Shown here: in pieces, positions 35,210 to 42,228 of the stretch
Layout: each line of letters opens with the position of its first letter
How positions within the stretch are numbered: position 1 is the first letter of the stretch
Notes under the pieces: model-generated
What the model saw: the letters and a program-made list of their open reading frames with translations, nothing else
Database searches by the model: none
Told to the model about the DNA's origin: nothing
Position numbers and translations under genes: made by a program
Assembly: GCA_016297895.1 (NCBI GenBank)
Contig: JAEDFS010000001.1
Coordinates: 62,001-126,000, forward strand
Length of the DNA stretch: 64,000 nucleotides
Direction: 5' to 3'
From: Marvinbryantia sp.
GTDB taxonomy: Bacteria > Bacillota > Clostridia > Lachnospirales > Lachnospiraceae

Positions 35210-35241
35210 GCGGTACCTGTGCTGCGGCACAGGAAACAGGC

Positions 35242-35377
35242 TTTATTCCCGCGAGCAACGAGCCAAGTAGCCGCACTTGTGCGGATATTTGGCGACTGCC
35301 GCGAGGGTCAAATACCCCGCTGCTCTGCAGCGCTACAAGCTTGATACCCCGTTGCTTGCAGCGGGGTATTTGATTCG
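35242..35377. repeat. 136-bp structured intergenic repeat, copy 1
   Basis: Matches copy 2 (40229-40364) at 130 of 136 positions without gaps, same orientation. It holds several hairpin-forming pieces, for example CCGCACTTGTGCGG and CCCCGTTGCTTGCAGCGGGG. It lies alone between the transporter terminator and the next gene; the rest of this 306-base gap is the terminator and a promoter. Confidence 0.92.
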
Positions 35378-35398
35378 GATGGAAGTTTGTGCTATAAT
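35370..35398 (+). promoter_or_regulatory. Promoter whose -35 box is in the repeat end
   Basis: TTGATT at 35370-35375 (last bases of repeat copy 1), 17-base spacer, TATAAT at 35393-35398, about 60 bases before the ATPase gene. Confidence 0.7.
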
Positions 35399-35456
35399 AT
35401 TACGATACCAGGGCGTGAAAACCCATGACATGGGACAGAAAAGAAAGGAAAAATGA

Positions 35457-37163
35457 ATGAACACATCATCAGATCTGCAGAATCTGTTAAGAAGAATTGA
35501 CCATAAGGGCTATCCGGCCTACAAAGATACACGGGGACAGTATCAGTTCCCGGGATATGTGCTTTCTATCGATCATGTACAGGGAGATCCATTTGCAGCA
35601 CCCTCCAGAGTCAGTGTCCATGTAAGCGGCAGACAGGCAGGGTTTGACAGGGAGCTTTATGATATGCCCTGTAAAAAGATCGCTCTCCAGGATCATCTGC
35701 TTCGAAAAACAGCGGACAGGATCAGGGAATTTTCGTTTAAGGCCAGAGGCTCGGGAAAGAGCGGTCTGATTTCAGTCAGTCAGCCGGGGCAGGAGATCTT
35801 AAATCGCAGCGGCTGCGTCATCGATCCAAATACAGGAAGTCTGATCCTGCGGATGGAAGTGGGGTTCCCGGCCAATGGAAGAACGATCAATGCGGGAGAA
35901 CTGGAAAAGATCCTGTTTACCTTTCTTCCGGTGTGTGTGAGACAGACTTTATACCAAAAGGCCTATCCAAAAGAGGAACTGGAGTCGGTGATGCACCTGG
36001 CTGTGGATCAGCAGTATATCCGTCAGCAGCTTCCCATGCTGGGATTATCTGCTTTTGTGGCAAATGGTGCGATCCTGCCCAGAAAGTCAGGTGTTTCCAT
36101 GCTGCCAATGAAGGAAGCGGTGCCATTTGTGTCTCCAGCGTCTATGGAAGTGACTCTGCAGCTGCCTTATGGGGGAACGATCAGGGGAATGGGAATCAAA
36201 AAGGGTGTGACGCTGATCGTAGGAGGAGGATATCATGGAAAATCTACCCTTCTGAAAGCATTGGAGCTGGGAGTATATAATCATATTGCCGGAGATGGCA
36301 GAGAGTATGTGATCACCGATGAGACAGCGGTAAAACTTCGGGCGGAGGATGGAAGGAGTATACAAAAAGCGGATATTTCCATGTTTATCCGCAATCTTCC
36401 AAGCGGCAGGGACACTGAGAGCTTTTATTCTGAGGATGCCAGCGGCAGTACCTCTCAGGCAGCGAATACTGTGGAGGCCATGGAGGCAGGATCCTCGCTC
36501 TTTCTGATCGATGAAGACACCAGTGCTACCAATTTCATGATTCGGGATGAACTGATGCAGCGGGTTGTTCATCGGGATCAGGAGCCAATCATACCTTTTA
36601 TCGACCGGGTGAGAGAGTTATATGAATCCTTTGGTATCTCTACGATTCTCGTGGCCGGAAGCTGCGGATCTTATTTTCATAAAGCGGACTGTGTTCTGCA
36701 GATGAACCGGTATGTGCCGGAGGAGATCACAGAGCGGGCGAAAAACGAAGCTCAGCATTTTCCGGTGAAAGAGCCGGATCTGGAAAAAGCACAACGCCCA
36801 TCTTTCGAAAGAGTGGTAAAGCAGGATCGTGCTTTTTTGAAGGAAGAACGGATCAAGACAAAGATCCTGGGGACAGAAGCAATTTCCATAAACAGGGATA
36901 CCATTGATCTCAGGCTGGTGGAACAGCTGGTGGATGGCGGTCAGCTTTCGACCATCGCACAGGCGGTGATTTATCTGAAAAAATATGTATTTGACGGAAA
37001 GCGAACGTTGTCCCAGGCGGTAAAGGTACTGGAAGAACTGATGGAACAGAAGGAGTTTGAAGGGTTCGTTCAGGGACAGATTCCGGGAAATCTTGCCATG
37101 CCGAGAATGCAGGAAATCTATGGGGCGCTGAATCGCTGCAGAGGACTTTTAAAGATCGAATGA
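35457..37163 (+). CDS. ABC-class ATPase domain protein
   Basis: 568 residues, no membrane helix. The P-loop GGGYHGKSTLLKAL is at about 259-272, a signature-like region with SGRDTESFYSEDASGSTSQAAN near 322-343, and the Walker B-like SLFLIDEDTSATNFMIRD near 350. This fits the family of predicted soluble ABC-class ATPases (PF09818) with no known transporter partner. Function unknown; nucleic acid or nucleotide handling has been guessed. Only 16 bases separate it from the kinase-phosphatase fusion gene, so they share a transcript. Confidence 0.9.
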   Translation: MNTSSDLQNLLRRIDHKGYPAYKDTRGQYQFPGYVLSIDHVQGDPFAAPSRVSVHVSGRQAGFDRELYDMPCKKIALQDHLLRKTADRIREFSFKARGSGKSGLISVSQPGQEILNRSGCVIDPNTGSLILRMEVGFPANGRTINAGELEKILFTFLPVCVRQTLYQKAYPKEELESVMHLAVDQQYIRQQLPMLGLSAFVANGAILPRKSGVSMLPMKEAVPFVSPASMEVTLQLPYGGTIRGMGIKKGVTLIVGGGYHGKSTLLKALELGVYNHIAGDGREYVITDETAVKLRAEDGRSIQKADISMFIRNLPSGRDTESFYSEDASGSTSQAANTVEAMEAGSSLFLIDEDTSATNFMIRDELMQRVVHRDQEPIIPFIDRVRELYESFGISTILVAGSCGSYFHKADCVLQMNRYVPEEITERAKNEAQHFPVKEPDLEKAQRPSFERVVKQDRAFLKEERIKTKILGTEAISINRDTIDLRLVEQLVDGGQLSTIAQAVIYLKKYVFDGKRTLSQAVKVLEELMEQKEFEGFVQGQIPGNLAMPRMQEIYGALNRCRGLLKIE

Positions 37164-37179
37164 AAGGAACAGGCAATGT

Positions 37180-38766
37180 ATGATAGTGACGGTGACCATG
37201 AATCCGGCAATTGATAAAACCATAGAACTTGACCGGATGGTACAGGGAGGATTAAACCGGATCAGAAGAGCCATACTGGATGTGGGCGGAAAAGGAATTA
37301 ATGTATCGAAAACGATCCGGGAGCTTGGAGGAACCAGTGTAGCATCAGGGTTTACAGGGGGAAGTGCCGGTAACCTGATCGAACAGACACTGAAAAGGCT
37401 TGGAATCCATACTGACTTTGTTCAGGTAGAGGGGGAGACCAGAACCAATACCAAAGTGGTGGAAAATGATGGAACACTCACAGAACTGAATGAAAAAGGG
37501 CCGGAAATTACAGAGGTAAAAATACGGGAGCTTCTTGAAAAACTGGAACATTATGCCGGGAAAGAGACCCTGTTTGTCCTGGCAGGCAGTATTCCTTCCG
37601 GAGTCCCCACTGATATTTATGGACAGATTACCAGAATGGCTCACGAAAAGGGAGCAAAAGTACAGGTGGATGCAGATGGAGAACTTTTAAAAGCAGCTTT
37701 GGATGCAGAGCCGGATATGATCAAACCAAATCAATCGGAGCTGGCTCAGTACCTGGGGATGGACGAACAGGAATCGGAAAGAAAGCTGACAGAGGGAGCA
37801 AAAAAACTTCTGAAGGAAAAGAATATTGACCTGGCAGCAATATCCATGGGAAAAGAAGGAGCCATTTTTCTGGGAGCGGATTTTTATGTGAGATGTCCGG
37901 GGCTTTCTGTAAAAGCTCAGTCTGCCGTAGGGGCCGGAGATGCCATGGCGGCTTCTATGGCATTTGCCTGGGAGGAGAAAATGGAACGGGATGAAATGAT
38001 CCGCACCTGCATGGCGGCATCCGCAGGGGCGGTCATGACTTCCGGAACCAGGCCGCCATCCCGTGAAACAGTGGAGGAACTGAAGAAAATGGTTGTGCAA
38101 AAAACAGAAATCCTGGGGAAAGACTGGCAGAATTACGAAGCTATTCTGTTTGATATGGATGGGACGCTCATTGATTCCATGTGGATGTGGACGGAGATCG
38201 ATCGGGAATATCTGGGAGGATTTGGCCTGGAGCTTCCGGATGATCTTCAGAAAGCCATTGAGGGTATGAGTTTTTCGGAAACTGCAGAATACATAAAGGA
38301 ACGGTTTCAGATTCCGGACACGACAGAGGAGATGAAGGCCTGCTGGAATGCCATGGCCTGTGACAAATACCGTCATCAGGTTCCATATAAAAAAGGAGCA
38401 AGGCAGTTTCTGGAAGAGTGTAAAAAGAGGGGGATCCGTCTGGGAGTATCCACCAGCAATTCCCGGGAACTGGTGTCAAATGCAGCGAAAGCGCTGGATT
38501 TTGAGGAGTATTTTTCCTGTATACTGACTGCCTGTGAGGTGAAGAAGGGAAAACCTGCTCCCGATGTTTATCTGGAGACTGCATCCAGGCTTGGTGTCGC
38601 ACCGGAAAAATGTCTTGTCTTCGAAGATGTGGCAGCAGGAATCAAGGCCGGAAAAGCAGCGGGAATGAAGGTGTGTGCGGTGGAAGATCCCTATTCTGCC
38701 TGGGATAGAAATGAGAAGCGCAGGCTGGCAGATTATTACATAGAAGATTTTACAGAACTGTTGTAG
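37180..38766 (+). CDS. Hexose kinase (1-phosphofructokinase/PfkB type) fused to a HAD phosphatase
   Basis: 528 residues. Residues 1-about 310 are a PfkB-family kinase of the FruK/LacC group: MNPAIDKT at the start, GGKGINVSKT near 30-39 and the catalytic GAGDAMAAS near 252-260. After a short linker, about 320-528 is a HAD hydrolase of the beta-phosphoglucomutase-like group with LFDMDGTLIDS near 323-333, STSNS motif II, KKGKPAPDVY motif III and FEDVAAGIKAGKAAG motif IV. Both active sites look intact. The pair could make a sugar bisphosphate and hydrolyse a phosphate from the same pathway, or clear a side product; substrates are not known. The frame is continuous, so this is a true fusion and not two genes. 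Confidence 0.9.
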   Translation: MIVTVTMNPAIDKTIELDRMVQGGLNRIRRAILDVGGKGINVSKTIRELGGTSVASGFTGGSAGNLIEQTLKRLGIHTDFVQVEGETRTNTKVVENDGTLTELNEKGPEITEVKIRELLEKLEHYAGKETLFVLAGSIPSGVPTDIYGQITRMAHEKGAKVQVDADGELLKAALDAEPDMIKPNQSELAQYLGMDEQESERKLTEGAKKLLKEKNIDLAAISMGKEGAIFLGADFYVRCPGLSVKAQSAVGAGDAMAASMAFAWEEKMERDEMIRTCMAASAGAVMTSGTRPPSRETVEELKKMVVQKTEILGKDWQNYEAILFDMDGTLIDSMWMWTEIDREYLGGFGLELPDDLQKAIEGMSFSETAEYIKERFQIPDTTEEMKACWNAMACDKYRHQVPYKKGARQFLEECKKRGIRLGVSTSNSRELVSNAAKALDFEEYFSCILTACEVKKGKPAPDVYLETASRLGVAPEKCLVFEDVAAGIKAGKAAGMKVCAVEDPYSAWDRNEKRRLADYYIEDFTELL

Positions 38767-38841
38767 ACAGCGGCCGTTGTCTGCAGAACTGCTTAGACGA
38801 AGATCAAGGTTTACAGAACGGATAAATAATTTGGAGGATAC

Positions 38842-40128
38842 ATGAGATATTCAGGATATGAACTGCTCTGGTTCTTTCTCGTCAGCTCTTTTGTTGGCTG
38901 GTGTGCAGAAGTAATCGTTGCTGCAGCAAAGAAACATACCTTTATTAACAGGGGATTTGTAAGCGGTCCCTTATGCCCGATCTATGGGGCTGCTGCAGTG
39001 ACTTTTGCTGTCTTTCTCCCGGAGTTGAAGGAAAATCTGTTTTTCCTGTTCCTTGGAGGAATGATTCTGGCATCTTTTATTGAATATTTTACCGGGCGGA
39101 TGCTGGAGCATATTTTCCATCGGAAATGGTGGGATTATTCGGGAAAACGCTTCAATCTGGATGGATATATTTCCCTGCAGACCTCTGTGCTCTGGGGGAT
39201 TCTGGCAATGGTTTCCATCTGGTTTGCAGATCCGGCCATCTGCTGGGTATTAGATAAACTGCCGGCCTGGATCGATCTGACGGCGGCCTGGATCTTAACG
39301 GGACTTCTGATCCTGGATTATGTGGGCTCTGTGATCGCAGTTCTTGGATTAAAGAAAAATGAACGGATCAGTCTTATCACGGAAGAACTGAATAAAACTT
39401 CAAAGCTTCTGGAAAATACTCTGAGCCGTCATATACAGCGGCGTATGGTAAAGGCTTATCCAAATATCGGCATAAAAGAAGAGGAGACTTCGTTTGCAGC
39501 CGGGTGCAGTTTTTATAAGCTGGTTTCTCTTTTCTTTATCGGAGCGGTACTTGGAGATCTGGTGGAGACGGTTTTTATGCTGATCACTGCCCACAGACTG
39601 GTGAGCAGAAGCAGTGTGGTGTATGGCCCCTTCAGTCTGGTATGGGGGTTGGCCTGCGCATTGCTGACGCTGATCCTGTATCAGTATCGGGATAAAAATG
39701 ACCGTTATATTTTTCTGATGGGTACGGTTCTGGGCGGTGCCTATGAATATATCTGCAGTGTATTTACGGAGGTGGTATTCGGAACGGTATTCTGGGATTA
39801 CAGCAAGCTGCCCTTTAATCTGGGCGGAAGGATCAATCTTCTGTACTGCTTTTTCTGGGGGCTGGCTGCGGTGATCTGGATCAAAGGAATTTATCCGGCT
39901 TTATCGAATGTAATCGAAAAAATTCCAAGGAAAGCCGGAAAGCTGATATGCAATGTCATGATTCTTTTTATGGCAGCAGACATCCTGATCTCAAGTATGG
40001 CATTGCTCCGTTACACCCAGCGTTATCAGGGAAAAGAACCGGCAAATCAGATCGAGTATTTTCTGGATGAACATTTCCCGGATGAGAGGATGGAGAGAAT
40101 CTATCCCTATGCAAAATTCCGTGTGTAA
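38842..40128 (+). CDS. Multi-pass membrane protein with duplicated PF06541-type domain
   Basis: 428 residues with about ten hydrophobic segments. The two halves are repeats: the first has GPLCPIYG, WWDYSGKRFNLDGY and VLWG; the second has GPFSLVWG, FWDYSKLPFNLGGR and FFWG. This matches the putative ABC-transporter membrane family often annotated as type IV permease or CmpB; single-domain members are common, tandem ones less so. Function unknown. It follows the fusion gene after 75 bases with its own GGAGG, and a hairpin follows it. Confidence 0.85.
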   Translation: MRYSGYELLWFFLVSSFVGWCAEVIVAAAKKHTFINRGFVSGPLCPIYGAAAVTFAVFLPELKENLFFLFLGGMILASFIEYFTGRMLEHIFHRKWWDYSGKRFNLDGYISLQTSVLWGILAMVSIWFADPAICWVLDKLPAWIDLTAAWILTGLLILDYVGSVIAVLGLKKNERISLITEELNKTSKLLENTLSRHIQRRMVKAYPNIGIKEEETSFAAGCSFYKLVSLFFIGAVLGDLVETVFMLITAHRLVSRSSVVYGPFSLVWGLACALLTLILYQYRDKNDRYIFLMGTVLGGAYEYICSVFTEVVFGTVFWDYSKLPFNLGGRINLLYCFFWGLAAVIWIKGIYPALSNVIEKIPRKAGKLICNVMILFMAADILISSMALLRYTQRYQGKEPANQIEYFLDEHFPDERMERIYPYAKFRV

Positions 40129-40151
40129 CAGATAGAGTGATTTGACCATAA

Positions 40152-40202
40152 AAAACGGCCGCTGGCAATGAGAGAACTATCCTCGATGCCCGGCCGCTTT
40201 TT
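40152..40202 (+). terminator. Terminator after the duplicated membrane protein
   Basis: CGGCCG at 40156-40161 pairs with 40191-40196, extended by GGCA/TGCC, then CTTTTT. The loop is about 19 bases. Confidence 0.6.
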
Positions 40203-40228
40203 GAAATGTGATCTGTATGAGGTATGCA

Positions 40229-40364
40229 TTTATTCCCGCGAGCAACGAGCCAGATAGCCGCACTTGTGCGGATATTCGGCGACTGCCGCGAGGGTCAAAT
40301 CCCCCGCTGCTCTCCAGCGCTACAAGCTTGATACCCCGTTGCTTGCAGCGGGGTCTTTGATTCG
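40229..40364. repeat. 136-bp structured intergenic repeat, copy 2
   Basis: Six substitutions from copy 1 and no gaps. Read on the minus strand its right end codes the last 22 residues and the stop of the Rpn-like nuclease gene. Confidence 0.92.
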
Positions 40365-41437
40365 TTCTGTAATACGGACAGTACCTCTGTACAGTTGATG
40401 GAAAGCTGTTCTGCGATCTCTTCCGGGCCAAGTCCCCGGGCAGTCAGCTTCCAGATCTGGGTTTGCAGAGCCAGATCTTTCACATTTTCTTCCAGATCTC
40501 GTTTTCTTTCTTCCAGATCTCGCTTACTTTCTTCCAGATCTCGCTTGCTTTCTTCCAGATCTCGCTTACTTTCTTCCAGATCTCGTTTTCTTTCTTCCAG
40601 ATCTCGTTTTTTTTCTTCCAGATTCTTCTTGTCTCTTTCCAGAATCTTCTTGTCTCTTTCCAGAGTCTGTATCCGGTGTTCTAAGATATCCACATCAAAG
40701 ATCAATGCGTCTTCTGCCATCTGAGTGACCCCCTCTTCTGCCAGTTCCCCATATTTCCCGTAAATATGGTGGTAGAGGTACAGAATCATGCGTCCCAGCC
40801 GGACAGCATCCGTTTGAGTAATGTTCCCTGCCTCTACATTCCTGTCTAATGTCTGTAGTATATCATGGGAGATCAGGTTTTTCAACGCAGTCATGTTTTC
40901 GGAAGTCCGTTCTTTTTCTATGGCTCTTCTCAGGCGGAGAAGCTGAAACGGAATCAAAACGATGAGTTTTCTCTGATTTAATTCTTCCTGAGATTTCTGA
41001 AGATATTTGAATACCGGAACTTTATACAGAAAAGAGCCCTGTTTCCCAAAATTGATCTTCAGGCTGTATTCATCAGGAAACTGTTCGTTGTCGTAGAGAT
41101 AAATGATCATAGGTTCTGGAAAACAGAGCTCTTCGATGCCGGTATTTACCTGAAATGCATGGTGAAAGCTGTATTCCAGCACACGAAATACAATATCTCC
41201 GTCAAGGGTCATCTGAAATTCAAGATGGTAGCTGTGCGTATCGTTGATGGTAACGATCGTATCTGCCAGCGTCCGATGCAGGGAATCATCCGTGTGTTCT
41301 GTCCAATGGTAAGTGACTTTACTTTCCAGTGGATAGTCTGTGCCGTACAGTCCATTGATCAGACTGACAGTGGATCGGGCAGACAGGGAAAGGCACCGTT
41401 TTGCAATACGGTCATAAATATCATGATAATCAGTCAT
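40295..41437 (-). CDS. Rpn-like PD-(D/E)XK nuclease family protein with coiled coil
   Basis: 380 residues. Asp59 in LADTIVT and E73-x-Q75 in HLEFQ fit the D-ExQ core of the PD-(D/E)XK nucleases of the Rpn/recombination-promoting nuclease (putative transposase) group. About 255-335 is a coiled coil built on a seven-residue KRDLEES repeat, then a helix-turn-helix-like part (GLGPEEIAEQLSINCTEVL). The last 22 residues (ESKTPLQATGYQACSAGEQ and RGI) come from the 136-bp repeat. Strong AAGGAGGAG start. These proteins are thought to cut DNA and raise recombination; most are uncharacterised. It stands alone. Confidence 0.87.
   Translation of the reverse strand: MTDYHDIYDRIAKRCLSLSARSTVSLINGLYGTDYPLESKVTYHWTEHTDDSLHRTLADTIVTINDTHSYHLEFQMTLDGDIVFRVLEYSFHHAFQVNTGIEELCFPEPMIIYLYDNEQFPDEYSLKINFGKQGSFLYKVPVFKYLQKSQEELNQRKLIVLIPFQLLRLRRAIEKERTSENMTALKNLISHDILQTLDRNVEAGNITQTDAVRLGRMILYLYHHIYGKYGELAEEGVTQMAEDALIFDVDILEHRIQTLERDKKILERDKKNLEEKKRDLEERKRDLEESKRDLEESKRDLEESKRDLEERKRDLEENVKDLALQTQIWKLTARGLGPEEIAEQLSINCTEVLSVLQNESKTPLQATGYQACSAGEQRGI
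40489..40676 (-). repeat. 21-bp tandem repeat coding a heptad coiled coil
   Basis: Six near-identical 21-base units (40489-40614, pattern CTTCCAGATCTCG then 8 variable bases) and three weaker ones up to 40676. Each unit codes seven residues, so changes in copy number keep the frame and the heptad phase. Confidence 0.92.
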
Positions 41438-41693
41438 CCTTCTCCTCCTTAATTATAAATAATAAGACAAATAATAAATCAACAAGTTACAAAAAGATGA
41501 TGAAATCAATATAAATGATGAAAAGAAAAAAGTCAATAAAAAGATGTGTAAAAAAACAAAAAGATAAATATGAATGAGACATATCTGCGCAAGGGACGGT
41601 TGATTTTTAAATAAATCTGGTGTAGAATAAGTAAAAACGGAACCGTGAAATCAGGAATCCGTTCTGAAAACAGGGAAGAAAAGAGGAGATTTT
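41438..41693. other. AT-rich intergenic stretch
   Basis: 256 bases very rich in A between the divergent nuclease and yqeY genes. It must hold both promoters; TAGAAT near 41629 is a likely -10 for yqeY. No repeat or RNA structure stands out. Confidence 0.4.
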
Positions 41694-42131
41694 ATGGAAT
41701 TAGCAGTATTGCAGAAAGAAATGATCGCAGCTATGAAGGCGAAGGATAAACAGAGAAAAGATGCGATCTCCGCACTTGTTTCCGCAGTAAAAAAAGCTGG
41801 TATTGATGCCGGATGCAGGGAAGATATTCCGGAAAGTATGGTAGATCAGGTCATCCTGAAAGAATTAAAAACAGTAAAAGAACAGATCGATACCTGTCCG
41901 GATGAAAGAGCAGAACTGAAGGCGGAATATCAGTTCCGTTATGATGTGATGTCTGAATTTGCACCAAAGCTGCTGTCTGCCGAGGAAGTGAAGACGATTC
42001 TGGAAGAAAAATTTGCGGAAGTTCTGGCTACAAAGAACAAAGGAATGATTATGAAAACAGTCATGGCAGAGCTGAAGGGTAAGGCTGACGGTAAAGTGAT
42101 CAATCAGGTGGTTGCGGAGCTTTGCAAATAG
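41694..42131 (+). CDS. yqeY: GatB/YqeY domain protein
   Basis: 145 residues, all helical, with the pattern LQKEMIAAMKAKDKQRKDAIS at the N-terminus and KGMIMKTVMAELKGKADGKVINQVV at the C-terminus, as in YqeY, a relative of the tail domain of GatB that binds tRNA. Role in the cell is unclear. Start has AGAGGAG nearby. A terminator-like hairpin follows. Confidence 0.93.
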   Translation: MELAVLQKEMIAAMKAKDKQRKDAISALVSAVKKAGIDAGCREDIPESMVDQVILKELKTVKEQIDTCPDERAELKAEYQFRYDVMSEFAPKLLSAEEVKTILEEKFAEVLATKNKGMIMKTVMAELKGKADGKVINQVVAELCK

Positions 42132-42161
42132 ATCATAAATATGGGGTAAGAAATGTATGAC

Positions 42162-42192
42162 AAGGGCTGTCCGTGAGGGCAGCTCTTTGTTT
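42162..42192 (+). terminator. Terminator-like hairpin after yqeY
   Basis: AAGGGCTGTCC pairs with GGGCAGCTCTT around GTGA with two wobbles, then TGTTTA. Confidence 0.5.
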
Positions 42193-42228
42193 ATGTAAAT
42201 GCTGCAGAAGGCAGAAAGGAGAAGGAAT

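Noticed and set aside
37180..38766. Two separate genes joined by a sequencing error
   Set aside because: The frame is continuous with a short linker, there is no stop or start signal between the domains and codon use is even.
40489..40676. Possible CRISPR-like array
   Set aside because: The 21-base units are back to back with no unique spacers and code a coiled coil in frame.
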